A stretch of 64,000 nucleotides of DNA from JABDJZ01 sp047611125 (GTDB taxonomy: Bacteria > Bacteroidota > Rhodothermia > Rhodothermales > UBA10348), in NCBI GenBank assembly GCA_047611125.1, contig JBLFXH010000001.1, positions 1 through 64,000 on the forward strand, given 5' to 3'. Positions 18,231 through 27,630 of the stretch are shown piece by piece. A program made the position numbers and the translations under genes. Numbering within the stretch: position 1 is the first letter of the stretch; every line of letters begins with the position of its first letter. The notes under the pieces were generated by a model, which worked only from the letters and a program-made list of their open reading frames with translations, was not told the origin of the DNA and did no database searches.

Positions 18231-19629
18231 GCTTTCTCGTGAAGCCATGGAAAGCCTTGGCAATCTGGTGGTCGACCACCTGGTCACGCACCGCGCCGAT
18301 ATTCGCGACCAGCCGGCGAGCAGAGTGCTCTCCCGCTCGGCGGCGGATGAACTGCTGGACGAAGCGCTCCCCCTGAACGGGACTGACCCCGAAGCACTGG
18401 TCAACCGGCTGAAGAAAGATGTCTTCGCCAACATCTCCCACGTCGATCACCCGAGGTTCTTTGCTTTCGTGCCGGGCCCGGGCAATTTCGTGGCTGCGAT
18501 GGGGGCCGCTCTGGCGGCCGGGTATAACGTCTTCGCCGGGACCTGGCTGGGTGGATCCGGTGCCGCGCGCCTCGAGCAGACGGTAATCGATTGGCTTAAA
18601 GAGGCCGTCGGCTACCCGCCGGATGGCGGCGGTCTATTCGTGAGCGGCGGGTCAATGGCCAACCTCACCGCGCTTGGCGCGGCCCGACACGCGAAACTAG
18701 GCAGCCACGACGCCCGCGGAGTGGTGTACTTCAGCGATCAGACGCATTCTGCCGTGGAGCGCGCGCTGCGGGTGCTGGGCCTACCGGAATCGCAGATGCG
18801 CAGGATACCGGCCGATCCGTCCCGGGGATTGGATCCGGAACAGCTCTCCAACCAGGTGCGCGCCGATCGCGCCGCCGGATTGACGCCGTTCTGTGTCGTG
18901 GCCAACGCCGGCACGACAAACACGGGCGCGGTCGATCCACTGCGCGCAATCGCCGATATCTGCGATCGAGAAGACCTCTGGTTCCACGTGGACGGGGCAT
19001 ACGGTGCAGCCGCGGTTTTTGGGAATCGTGCAACGGCCGCGCTCCGGGGCCTTTCCCGGGCGGATTCCATTGCTCTGGATCCGCACAAGTGGCTGTTCCA
19101 GCCTTTTGAATGCGGGTGCCTGCTGGTGCGCGATTCGATCGCCCTGCGTTCGGCCTATGCCATCCACCCCGATTACATGGTGGATACCCGCCTCGAAGAC
19201 GAGGAAATCAATTTCTGCGAGTACGGCGTGCAGTTGTCCCGTTCCTTTCGGGCGCTGAGTCTCTGGATGACCCTCAAGACCTTTGGCGCAAACGCTGTGG
19301 GAAAGGCCATCGACCACGCATTCGACATGGCCGATCATGCCGAGACCGTCCTATCGGGGATGCCGGGGTGGGTGCTAGTCACGCCCCCTTCGATGGCCAT
19401 ACTGACCTTTCGATTCGAGGACGGTCCCGCTGATAGCCTGGACGCGTGGAATGCGGCGATGGTGCGCCAACTCAGGGAAAGCGGCGTGGCCATGGTCAGC
19501 TCCACCCTGCTCCGAGGCAACTACGTTATCCGACTCTGTCCGACGAATCCTCGGACCACCAGAGAAGACATTGAGGTCACGCTCGGCGCGCTCGCCCAAT
19601 CGGCGCGTGACGCGGGTTACTGCCGGTAG
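18223..19629 (+). CDS. PLP-dependent group II decarboxylase (aromatic-L-amino-acid decarboxylase family)
   Basis: Start chosen at ATG 18223, overlapping the [2Fe-2S] gene stop, because residues before it are a shadow of that gene. The 468-residue product has the group II decarboxylase order: HPRFFAFVPGPGNFVAA substrate segment near the N-terminus, VSGGSMANLTAL, VVANAGTTNTGAVDP, WFHVDGAYGAA near 253-263, and LDPHKWLFQPFECG near 285-298 with the PLP Lys at about 288. Members decarboxylate aromatic amino acids, glutamate or 2,4-diaminobutyrate; the substrate cannot be chosen from sequence. The stop overlaps the convergent amidohydrolase by 13 bp. Confidence 0.9.
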   Translation: MLELSREAMESLGNLVVDHLVTHRADIRDQPASRVLSRSAADELLDEALPLNGTDPEALVNRLKKDVFANISHVDHPRFFAFVPGPGNFVAAMGAALAAGYNVFAGTWLGGSGAARLEQTVIDWLKEAVGYPPDGGGLFVSGGSMANLTALGAARHAKLGSHDARGVVYFSDQTHSAVERALRVLGLPESQMRRIPADPSRGLDPEQLSNQVRADRAAGLTPFCVVANAGTTNTGAVDPLRAIADICDREDLWFHVDGAYGAAAVFGNRATAALRGLSRADSIALDPHKWLFQPFECGCLLVRDSIALRSAYAIHPDYMVDTRLEDEEINFCEYGVQLSRSFRALSLWMTLKTFGANAVGKAIDHAFDMADHAETVLSGMPGWVLVTPPSMAILTFRFEDGPADSLDAWNAAMVRQLRESGVAMVSSTLLRGNYVIRLCPTNPRTTREDIEVTLGALAQSARDAGYCR

Positions 19630-20933
19630 GAAGCCGCAATCGCCGCGAGTCGTTCCTGAATGTCCGCCTCGGGGTACCACGTGCCCCGCACCATCACACC
19701 CGCCCGCTTGGCCACGTTGCTGATGGACTCTAAGGGATTGGCTGTCAGGAGAATGAGATCCGCGCGGTTTCCTTCGGCAACCTGCCCAAACGTGTCCCAA
19801 GCCGAGAAGTAGGTGCCAACGTTAACTGTGCCGGTCCGGATGACATCGTACGGGCTCATGCCCGCGTCCACCATGCGCTCCATTTCTCGATGGAGGGAGA
19901 AGCCCGGCACGGAGTACTGTTGCGGGGCATCGGTGCCCATCAGGATTCCGGCCCCGGCCTTGTGAAGGGCAGACAGCACCTGCATGCGCGCGTCAATCAC
20001 TCGCCGGTTCTGGGCCAAGTCAAACTGGGGGGCCATGGTACGCTGACGAAATTGCTGCTCCCAGGACGCCCGCGATGCCGGCGAGGCGTACACGAGTTCG
20101 GGAAACGCATTGAGGTGGTCGAGGTCGACCACCGAGTAGAGCGTCTCCCAAAGCACCATGGTTGGGACGACCCAGGCTCCCGCTTCCATGGTCTGGCCAA
20201 CGATTTCGTTCAGTGCCACCTCATCTACCCCAGTCGGGTCCGCCTGGAAGAGGTACTCCACGTAACCATCCAAATGGTCGAAGGTCAGCTGACCCATGCG
20301 GATGGCATGCTCCAGGCCCACATCAGCCGGGACGTGGCCGCCAAAGTCGATCCCCTTTGTCCTGGCCGTGACGGCCATTGAGTCGAACTCGGCCCGCGTC
20401 ATCCCCGGGTGGATTTTGAGGAGATCCCACCCCTCGGCGACTTGGTCACGCACTTTGCCCGCCGCCTGTGACGGCGAGGATACCGAGCTTCCATTGAAGC
20501 TCGGTCCAGCCAGATACAGCGTGGGCGAGTCCATCAACCCCTGCTTGGCCTTGTCTCTGAGGGCCAACTGACCATCGTACCCCAGCATGCCCCGGACGGT
20601 TGTGATTCCGTTGGCCAGATACAGATAGAGTGTCTTCTCGATCTCCGCTGCTGATTGGTTCGGCGGGGGAATGTGGCCGTGCATTTCGGCTAGTCCCGGC
20701 ATCAGAAACAGGCCGGCGCCATCGATGCGGAGGACATTCGGAGGAATGAACTCATTCTCCGCCGTCGGGCCGACCCAGACTATGCGGTCCCCGTCGATCA
20801 AGACCGTTTGGTTTTCCAGCACCCGCTCGGAGTCCATCGGAATGATCGACACCCCGACGAAAGCGACGGGATCAGCATGGGCGCCGGCGCACAGGACCAG
20901 GCAAAAGATGGTCGAAAAGAGAAATGTTTTCAT
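19617..20933 (-). CDS. Secreted imidazolonepropionase-like amidohydrolase
   Basis: Start set at ATG 20933, which opens a signal peptide (MKTFLFSTIFCLVLCAGAHA). The frame extends to 21020 but that part is not signal-like and would overlap the divergent AAA gene. The 438-residue product has the amidohydrolase metal sites: LMPGLAEMHGHIPPP (HxH), LLKIHPGM (candidate bridging Lys), GGHVP and FDHLDG (His ligands), and ILMGTDAPQQYSVPGFSLHREM (Asp). Proteins of this type are periplasmic metal-dependent hydrolases, often acting on cyclic amides or dipeptides. Convergent 13-bp overlap with the decarboxylase. Confidence 0.88.
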   Translation of the reverse strand: MKTFLFSTIFCLVLCAGAHADPVAFVGVSIIPMDSERVLENQTVLIDGDRIVWVGPTAENEFIPPNVLRIDGAGLFLMPGLAEMHGHIPPPNQSAAEIEKTLYLYLANGITTVRGMLGYDGQLALRDKAKQGLMDSPTLYLAGPSFNGSSVSSPSQAAGKVRDQVAEGWDLLKIHPGMTRAEFDSMAVTARTKGIDFGGHVPADVGLEHAIRMGQLTFDHLDGYVEYLFQADPTGVDEVALNEIVGQTMEAGAWVVPTMVLWETLYSVVDLDHLNAFPELVYASPASRASWEQQFRQRTMAPQFDLAQNRRVIDARMQVLSALHKAGAGILMGTDAPQQYSVPGFSLHREMERMVDAGMSPYDVIRTGTVNVGTYFSAWDTFGQVAEGNRADLILLTANPLESISNVAKRAGVMVRGTWYPEADIQERLAAIAASYRQ

Positions 20934-21007
20934 GCCGGGAAGATAACTGTGAGCGGCGGAACGATGGATTCCTGGCAGCGTGGTAAGGCCCCCAAACACC
21001 GCGGAGT

Positions 21008-22516
21008 ATGAGTCTGACAACTGCTTTTCCTCACACGTCCGTCCGCACGCTTGGAGCGCTTCGCGAGTCAGGCTACCAGATTTGTTCGGTAAAGGACGAG
21101 ATCAGATCCAATCTGGTCAAGGCACTCAAGAGCGGTCGAGATCCGTTCCCCGGCGTCCTAGGGTTTGAGCAGACCGTCATTCCCCAGATCCAGAATGCGG
21201 TCCTGGGGCGACACGATTTCATCCTGCTCGGCCTTCGCGGACAGGCAAAGAGCCGGATTCTCCGCCTGCTTCCTGGACTGCTGGACGAGTATATCCCGAT
21301 GGTTGCCGGCAGCGATCTGCATGACGACCCATTCCGGCCCATTACCAAGTATGCCCGGGACCTGATTGAGGAGCATGGAGATGAGACACCTATCGAGTGG
21401 CTACACCGCGATCTGAGGTACGGGGAGAAACTGGCCACGCCAGACACCTCCATCGCAGACCTAATCGGGGACATCGACCCCATCAAGGCGGCACATCGCA
21501 AGCTGACCTACGCGGACGAGGAAGTCATTCACTTCGGCATCATTCCGCGCACGAACCGCGGGATCTTCGCCATCAACGAGCTGCCAGACCTGCAGCCCCG
21601 GATTCAGGTGGGCCTCCTCAACATCATGGAGGAGAAGGACATACAGATAAGAGGATTCAACATCCGCTTCCCGCTGGATGTGCTCATGGTGTTCTCGGCA
21701 AATCCCGAGGATTACACCAATCGGGGAAGCATTATCACCCCGCTGAAGGATCGGATCGACAGCCAGATTATCACGCACTATCCCACGTCGGTGGATACCG
21801 GAATTGCCATTACGCAGCAAGAGGCGTGGCAGCAGAGGGAGGGCGATGTCACGGTGGATGTCCCGCACTTCTTCCGGGAGATCATTGAGCAGGTGGCGTT
21901 CGAGGCCCGGGGCAGCGAGTACGTGGACCAGAACTCGGGCGTATCGGCCCGCATGACGAGAGCCGCCCTCGAGAACCTGATATCCGCTGCGGAGCGGCGC
22001 AGCCTCCTCTGTGGAGAGTCAGAAACCACCGCGCGACCGTCAGACCTGTGGTTTGTTGAAGCCGCGATCACGGGCAAGCTTGAGTTGGTATATGAAGGTG
22101 AACAGGAAGGTGCCCAAACCGTGGCGCAGGTGCTTACCGGCCGCGCGCTAAAGACCATATTTGCGAAGCACTTCCCGGCGCCCGAGCGCGACCGGACCAC
22201 CTACCAGAAGGTGCTCGGCTGGTTTGTGGCCGGCGGTGCACTCGAGCTGCACCACGATATGTCGTTCATCGACTATGCGAAGGCACTCGATCAGGTAGAC
22301 GGCCTGCGCGAATTGGTGGATCGTGTGGCCAAGCCCGACAGTCCGGCTGTCCGTGCATCGACCATGGAGTTGGTAATCGAGGCTCTACACCAGCATTCAC
22401 TGCTTGGGAAGGAGGCCGGTCCCGGCTCCAGAATCTTCGTGGACATGATGGGGTCCATGCTGTCAGGCATTGCGCCAGACGACGCTGACGAACTCGGGGA
22501 TTACGAAGACCAGTGA
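21008..22516 (+). CDS. MoxR/Mg-chelatase-like AAA+ ATPase
   Basis: A 502-residue cytoplasmic AAA+ protein. The Walker A is the atypical GLRGQAKSR near residues 75-83, and the Walker B region reads GIFAINELPDL near 187-197, where a typical motif has DE. Further conserved blocks are TPIEWLHRDLRYGEKLATPD, ADLIGDIDPIKAAHRKL and VFSANPEDYTNRGSIITPLKDR. This block order marks the Bacteroidota-type 'magnesium chelatase/sigma-54 interaction' AAA family of unknown target. Such ATPases usually work with a VWA-domain protein, and none is adjacent. Its stop overlaps the GTG start of the M1 peptidase (GTGA). Confidence 0.82.
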   Translation: MSLTTAFPHTSVRTLGALRESGYQICSVKDEIRSNLVKALKSGRDPFPGVLGFEQTVIPQIQNAVLGRHDFILLGLRGQAKSRILRLLPGLLDEYIPMVAGSDLHDDPFRPITKYARDLIEEHGDETPIEWLHRDLRYGEKLATPDTSIADLIGDIDPIKAAHRKLTYADEEVIHFGIIPRTNRGIFAINELPDLQPRIQVGLLNIMEEKDIQIRGFNIRFPLDVLMVFSANPEDYTNRGSIITPLKDRIDSQIITHYPTSVDTGIAITQQEAWQQREGDVTVDVPHFFREIIEQVAFEARGSEYVDQNSGVSARMTRAALENLISAAERRSLLCGESETTARPSDLWFVEAAITGKLELVYEGEQEGAQTVAQVLTGRALKTIFAKHFPAPERDRTTYQKVLGWFVAGGALELHHDMSFIDYAKALDQVDGLRELVDRVAKPDSPAVRASTMELVIEALHQHSLLGKEAGPGSRIFVDMMGSMLSGIAPDDADELGDYEDQ

Positions 22517-24549
22517 CCGGACCGGCCTCCAGCCTCGTCTCTGGGTTGCGGCTGATCGCGGCCGTGCTTCTGCTCTTCAGCAGTGGGAGCGTCGCGGGTC
22601 AGGCGGGCCCGGGCGGAACGCCGGGTCTGCGGGTGGCGCCAACCGGTAACCACGTTGTGGCTTGGCCCGGGAGCGACCACGCTCATCGACTCTCGATGCG
22701 GGGTGGATCCTCGGTGGCATCGGCAGACTTCGACGCCACGTACTACGGGTTGCAGCTACGCATTGAGCTGAATCCCAACAATCTGGTGGGCACCGTCCGC
22801 GTGAAAGGCGTGGCTCGAGTCGCGATGACCCAGTTAGTCCTGGATTTCGATGATGCCATGCACGTGGAAGGCGTGCTCGCGCCGAGCGGATCAGCCTTGG
22901 CATCAACGCATAGCGACAATGCACTCACCATCGCCCTTCCCGGAGCGGTGTCGCCGGGGGAAGAGGTGGATGTCACCATCAACTACCAAGGACTGCCCCC
23001 GTCTACCGGCCTGGGCGGCTTCGTTTTCGATACGCTGGCCAGCGGAAAGCCCGCCATCTGGAGCCTGAGCGAACCGTATGCAGCCCGGACCTGGTGGCCA
23101 TCGCGGGATCATCCGTCCGACAAGGCGGACTCGGTGGATGTCTCGATTGAGGTCCCCCAGCCATTGATGGCGGCCTCGAATGGACTTCTGACCCAGACGG
23201 AGACCCTAACCGGTGGATATCGGCGTTTCTCGTGGTCGCACCGCTATCCCATCGCCACGTATCTCGTCTCGGTGGCCGTTGCGGAATACGACTTCGACCA
23301 GCAGATCTACACGCGGCCAGCCGCGCTGGCACGTGATCTGGGCAGCCTGGACCTCCCCCTTGTTCACTACAGCTTTGCAGGGAACGGGGCGTTTCTGGGC
23401 AATCACCCTCAGTTCGGATTCCAATACATCACGGATATTTTCCCCGTACTCGAACGCTGGTTCGGGCCCTATCCGTTCGATCGGGAGAAATACGGGCACG
23501 CCCAGTTCACGTTTGGGGGCGCGATGGAGCACCAGACTCTGTCCTCGATGACCACGAATTATCAGGGGACCATGGCGCATGAGCTGGCCCACCAATGGTT
23601 TGGCGACTCGATCAGTCCGGATTCTTGGCCTCACCTCTGGCTGAACGAAGGGTTTGCCACCTTTGGGGAATTGGCCTATTGGAATGAGGCAGAGTTTCCG
23701 GGGGTCTACGACCAGATTTTTGACATCTATTACAACCGCGCCCTGACCGCCGAAGGCACCGTGGTAGTTCAGGACACCACCGATGTCCTGGACATGTTCG
23801 CTCACAGCCGGGTGTACGCGAAGGGGTGGATGGTGCTGCGCATGCTCCGCGGCATGCTGGGCGAGGTCACCTTCCGCGAGGTCATGAGGGCCTACGCAGC
23901 AGACCCCCGCTATCAATACGGCACGGCAACGACCGATGAGTTCCAGTCTCTCGCCGAGGCCGTCTCGGGACAGGACCTAGGCTACTTCTTTGACCAATGG
24001 GTTTCGGTCGGCGATGGGTACCCCACCTACACGGCAACATGGGGGAAACGTCCCAACGGCGCGGATTGGGACGTTGAGGTCACGGTGGGACAGACCACAT
24101 CGGGCTCGACCAGCCTGTTTCGGATGCCCCTGCGCATTCGGGTCGAGACCTCGGGGGCCGACCAGGACTTCGTGGTCTTCAACCAGCAGCCTCGTGAGGC
24201 GTATTTCTTGACCGTAGCCGACGAGCCGACCGGCATTGCGATAGATCCCAATCGATGGATTCTAAGGGCTCGGGATGTCCGGGTGACCTCGACTGAGGGA
24301 GGCCCGGACTTACCGGAAGCACCTGCGTTGGCGTTGTACCCTAATCCGACCACATCCTGGCTAAGTATCGATTCGACTTTTCCGGACCGACGGCGCGCAG
24401 AACTGGTGGACGGGCTCGGCCGAGTCGTTTCGGTTCACGGCCTGATTCCCGGTTTCAACAGACTCTCTGTCTCCAGTCTCCCAGCCGGTTTCTATGGCCT
24501 GAGGATGGGAGACGGACGAACGCACACCTTTCTCCATACGCCAGAATGA
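22513..24549 (+). CDS. Secreted M1-family aminopeptidase with T9SS C-terminal sorting domain
   Basis: A 678-residue gluzincin with an N-terminal signal peptide. The exopeptidase motif reads GAMEHQT near 336-342 (Asn of classical GAMEN replaced by His), and the zinc site is HELAHQWFG near 356 with the third ligand in LNEGFATFGE about 20 residues later. A C-terminal domain of about 80 residues begins LALYPNPTTSWLSI and ends GFYGLRMGDGRTHTF, the pattern of a type A T9SS sorting signal. The enzyme is therefore exported by a type IX system and anchored or released at the cell surface. GTG start overlaps the AAA stop, and its stop overlaps the GNAT gene. Confidence 0.92.
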   Translation: MTGPASSLVSGLRLIAAVLLLFSSGSVAGQAGPGGTPGLRVAPTGNHVVAWPGSDHAHRLSMRGGSSVASADFDATYYGLQLRIELNPNNLVGTVRVKGVARVAMTQLVLDFDDAMHVEGVLAPSGSALASTHSDNALTIALPGAVSPGEEVDVTINYQGLPPSTGLGGFVFDTLASGKPAIWSLSEPYAARTWWPSRDHPSDKADSVDVSIEVPQPLMAASNGLLTQTETLTGGYRRFSWSHRYPIATYLVSVAVAEYDFDQQIYTRPAALARDLGSLDLPLVHYSFAGNGAFLGNHPQFGFQYITDIFPVLERWFGPYPFDREKYGHAQFTFGGAMEHQTLSSMTTNYQGTMAHELAHQWFGDSISPDSWPHLWLNEGFATFGELAYWNEAEFPGVYDQIFDIYYNRALTAEGTVVVQDTTDVLDMFAHSRVYAKGWMVLRMLRGMLGEVTFREVMRAYAADPRYQYGTATTDEFQSLAEAVSGQDLGYFFDQWVSVGDGYPTYTATWGKRPNGADWDVEVTVGQTTSGSTSLFRMPLRIRVETSGADQDFVVFNQQPREAYFLTVADEPTGIAIDPNRWILRARDVRVTSTEGGPDLPEAPALALYPNPTTSWLSIDSTFPDRRRAELVDGLGRVVSVHGLIPGFNRLSVSSLPAGFYGLRMGDGRTHTFLHTPE

Positions 24550-25049
24550 GCACGCTGACCCTTCGCCGAGCCGATCCGAAAGACGCGGGCCTGCTCGTTG
24601 AAATGATTCGAGAACTGGCCGCCTACGAAAAACTGTCCGACGAGGTCGAGGCAGATGAGGGGGCATTGGCCTCACACTTGGCAAGGGATGCCTCACCGAG
24701 ATGCGAGGCGGTCATTGCAGAAGGAGAAAACGGGGAGCCGCTAGGATTTGCCTTGTACTACTGGTCGTACTCCACCTTCTTGACAAGCTGGGGAATTTAT
24801 CTGGAGGACCTGTTTGTCAGAGAGGCGCATCGCGGAAACGGAATCGGACTGCAGCTGCTCGGCTGGCTGGCACACGAAACCGTGGACAGAGGCGGGAGTC
24901 GCCTCACCTGGCAGGTTCTTGACTGGAATGCACCCGCCCTCGGCTTCTACGAAAAACTTGGAGCCCAAGCGCTCAGGGAATGGCAGCCCATGCGTTTGGA
25001 CGGCCAGGCGCTTGAAGACCTGGCAGCCGGCTACTCGGGGACTATTTGA
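24546..25049 (+). CDS. GNAT-family N-acetyltransferase
   Basis: A 167-residue single-domain acetyltransferase. The acetyl-CoA pyrophosphate loop is VREAHRGNGIGLQLL near 92-106, preceded by the YLEDLFV strand and followed by LTWQVLDWNAPALGFYEKLGA. This last pattern resembles diamine/spermidine acetyltransferases, so a polyamine or small amine substrate is plausible but not shown. ATGA overlap with the aminopeptidase gene. Its 3' end overlaps the convergent small membrane protein gene by 19 bp. Confidence 0.88.
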   Translation: MSTLTLRRADPKDAGLLVEMIRELAAYEKLSDEVEADEGALASHLARDASPRCEAVIAEGENGEPLGFALYYWSYSTFLTSWGIYLEDLFVREAHRGNGIGLQLLGWLAHETVDRGGSRLTWQVLDWNAPALGFYEKLGAQALREWQPMRLDGQALEDLAAGYSGTI

Positions 25050-25267
25050 CCTTGACAGTCCACCTTCTGGCCCGGTCCAGGCCGCGCGGTCGGAGACCCC
25101 GAAACGGGCAACGCGGGCTCACAGTCCTTGGGGACGTAGTGCGTGTGATTCCCGTGTGGGACCTCGAAGTACGGACGGTTATCGAAAATCCCCAGGGAGT
25201 CGAGTATGACGAATGCCAGAAATAGGCCCAAGACAGCGATAAGGACTTTGCGGGTTCGGATCTTCAT
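25031..25267 (-). CDS. Small membrane-anchored protein with HGNHTHYVP motif, unknown function
   Basis: Start at ATG 25267 gives 78 residues. The N-terminus is basic (MKIRTRK), followed by one membrane span (about 8-24) and a short outside tail. The tail contains PHGNHTHYVPKDC, a His-rich motif that could bind a metal, and ends with a Pro/Gly-rich stretch. The frame is open further to 25306 but that extension lacks signal character. I recognise no named family. Divergent from the first TonB receptor, with a 77-bp shared promoter gap. Confidence 0.6.
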   Translation of the reverse strand: MKIRTRKVLIAVLGLFLAFVILDSLGIFDNRPYFEVPHGNHTHYVPKDCEPALPVSGSPTARPGPGQKVDCQGQIVPE

Positions 25268-25344
25268 GGGCCGAGGATAACAACATTGTTCAGGATCTTC
25301 CGCCAACCTGTGATTGAATTACAAGTTCGCCCCACCCTCGCTCG

Positions 25345-27630
25345 ATGATATCCCGCTCCTTCTCGCCGTTGGCCCTGGTGATGTTGTTGGCCCTGGTGGC
25401 CCTTACCCCCAGGGTCACCCTTGGACAATTGGCTAGCATTCGCGGCACGGTAACTGAAACGCGGACAGTGGCCGCGCTGCCAGGCGCATCGGTGGTCCTC
25501 CAAGAAGTCGGGGGTGCGAGACGCGGGACCTTGACCGGAGCAGAGGGCGATTTTCTGCTGACCAGACTCCGCCCGGGCCAATACTACCTGACGGTCTCCT
25601 TCGTCGGTTTCAGCCCCCGAACAGACACGCTGGAATTGGGATTTGACGAGGTCGTGGTTTTTGACGTGGCACTGGCAGAAGTGGCGGAAGAACTGGCAGA
25701 GGTTGTAATCGAAGAGACGCGCGGTGTCGAAGGCCGGTCCACGGCCGGCCTGGAAGTAGTAAGGCCATCTTCGCTCTCGCGGGTCCCGATGCCCGATGTC
25801 TCCTATGATCTGGCGGGCTACCTGCTCACGCTGCCGGGCTTCGTTTCCACCGGGGATCGCGGCGGGCAGTTGTATGTGCGCGGAGGCACGTCCACGCAGA
25901 ACCTGGTGCTGGTCGATGGCATTCCGATCTTTCAGCCGTTCCACATTATCGGATTCTATTCGGCATTTCCGGCGGATATCATCTCCTATGCCGATGTATA
26001 TGCCGGCGGCTTTGGGGCGCGGTATGGGGGGCGCATTTCGTCTGTGGTGGACGTGACCACGACCAACGGAAGCAAGGAGCGAGCACAAGGAGCGGTATCC
26101 TTTGCACCGTTCGTGAGTGGCCTGCGATTCTCCATTCCGCTGGAGGTCGGCAAGGTTTCGCTGACAGGATCGATTAGAGAGTCTGTGATCGAACACATTG
26201 CACCGGCCCTGCTGGGCCAGGAACTCCCATACCGGTTTGGAGACCGGTTCCTGAAGCTGCACGCTTTCCTGAACCAGACGTCCAGCATGTCCCTGACCGG
26301 CTTGCAGACGTTCGACCAGGGAAACCTCGGCACCACCGAGGACGAGCGCCCATCCTCGTGGAAGAATGACGCCTTCGGTTTTCGCTACACCTTCCTTCCC
26401 GACACCGACGCCGTCCTCTCTCAGTTCGCGATGCACTACTCGAGCATGGAGAGTTCCTATCAGCCGTCCCCGACGGTCCAACAGGAAGCCGATGTCGATG
26501 CCTTCACTATGGAGATCCTGATTGCCTACCTGATGGGCAAATCCAGGGTCCATGTGGGGCTTTTCGGCACCCTGAATCGCTTTCACTACAACCTCGGGGA
26601 GGGCTCTCGTCCTGTCAGCGCCGGCATCACGAGTGGAGGCGCCTATGTGGATACCCAGTTCGAGATCTCGCCCTCTTTTCGCCTCGAGCCGGGTGTCCGT
26701 TATGAGGTGTTTTCGCGCGGCGTGAAAGGCAGCCTGGCACCCCGGGTTCGTGCGCTCGTGCTCCCTTTTGGTCCCGGCTCGCGGCAGCAGTGGTCGGTGG
26801 CCTGGGGCCGCTATCACCAACAGATTGTTGGATTGAACAATGAGCAGGACGTCTCCGACGTGTTCACGGTCTGGGCCCCGGCTCCGCGAAATTCGCCGGT
26901 ACCCAAGGCCACTCATGTTATCCTCGGAGTCCAGCAGCGGCTCTGGCGCTGGATGGAGTTGTCCCTGGAGGGCTACTGGAAGGACCTCGAGAATTTGGCT
27001 TTCCCGGTCTTTGACGACATACCAAACCGCGTGCTCGGTTTCTCCCGCGTCGACGGAATCGCTCGGGGTTTCGACGTCCGTCTGGAGGTGAATCGTCAAC
27101 GGTTCTATGGACAGATTGGCTATACCCTCTCCGAGGTCGAGTACCGATGGGTGGACCCCGGTCGGAGCAGCATCCAGGGCGTAGAGACGATCGGAGCCGG
27201 CGACCGCCCGGCCTTCAATCCGCCCCACGACCGTCCCCATCAGTTGAACACCACCGTTCAGTACTCGCTCGGGCAGACAAGCCTGACGGCCAGATGGCAG
27301 TACGGGTCAGGGCTTCCGTTCACCCAGATCAGGGGGTTCCATCAGGCGCTGTCGGTCGATCCTCAGAATCCCGAGGGCTTGCTCGGCGACCCAGGCATCA
27401 CCACCGTCGCTCGGGGGCCCGCCTACGGAGCCCGGCTCCCGGCGTATCACCGCTTGGATATTTCTGTGGATCACAAGTTTGTGCGGCGCCGTTCGGTGAC
27501 CACCCTGCAGGCCGGTTTGATCAACGCCTATGACCGCGCGAATATCTTCCAATACAATTTTTTCTCGGGCGAGCGTGTGAATCAACTCCCTCTGGTGCCG
27601 TCCGTCGGCCTGTCTGTGGAAATCCGATGA
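25345..27630 (+). CDS. TonB-dependent receptor with carboxypeptidase-like regulatory domain (copy 1)
   Basis: A 761-residue outer-membrane receptor. It has a signal peptide (1-27), a carboxypeptidase-regulatory-like beta domain (about 30-110: SIRGTVTETRT...LPGASVVLQ...YYLTVSFVGF), and a plug domain (about 145-235). The plug includes DVSYDLAGYLLTLPGFVSTGDRGGQLYVRGG and GGFGARYGGRISSVVDV. A beta barrel of about 520 residues ends in an aromatic-poor SVGLSVEIR terminus. It takes up a TonB-dependent ligand, unknown here. It overlaps the start of the DUF4249 lipoprotein gene by four bases and is paralogous to the receptor at 28570. Confidence 0.9.
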   Translation: MISRSFSPLALVMLLALVALTPRVTLGQLASIRGTVTETRTVAALPGASVVLQEVGGARRGTLTGAEGDFLLTRLRPGQYYLTVSFVGFSPRTDTLELGFDEVVVFDVALAEVAEELAEVVIEETRGVEGRSTAGLEVVRPSSLSRVPMPDVSYDLAGYLLTLPGFVSTGDRGGQLYVRGGTSTQNLVLVDGIPIFQPFHIIGFYSAFPADIISYADVYAGGFGARYGGRISSVVDVTTTNGSKERAQGAVSFAPFVSGLRFSIPLEVGKVSLTGSIRESVIEHIAPALLGQELPYRFGDRFLKLHAFLNQTSSMSLTGLQTFDQGNLGTTEDERPSSWKNDAFGFRYTFLPDTDAVLSQFAMHYSSMESSYQPSPTVQQEADVDAFTMEILIAYLMGKSRVHVGLFGTLNRFHYNLGEGSRPVSAGITSGGAYVDTQFEISPSFRLEPGVRYEVFSRGVKGSLAPRVRALVLPFGPGSRQQWSVAWGRYHQQIVGLNNEQDVSDVFTVWAPAPRNSPVPKATHVILGVQQRLWRWMELSLEGYWKDLENLAFPVFDDIPNRVLGFSRVDGIARGFDVRLEVNRQRFYGQIGYTLSEVEYRWVDPGRSSIQGVETIGAGDRPAFNPPHDRPHQLNTTVQYSLGQTSLTARWQYGSGLPFTQIRGFHQALSVDPQNPEGLLGDPGITTVARGPAYGARLPAYHRLDISVDHKFVRRRSVTTLQAGLINAYDRANIFQYNFFSGERVNQLPLVPSVGLSVEIR

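Noticed and set aside
25264..27240. A 658-codon open frame on the minus strand opposite the first TonB receptor gene
   Set aside because: It is fully covered by the receptor on the plus strand, which has a signal peptide, regulatory domain and plug motifs. The antisense product has no recognisable domain; long antisense frames are common in GC-rich genes.
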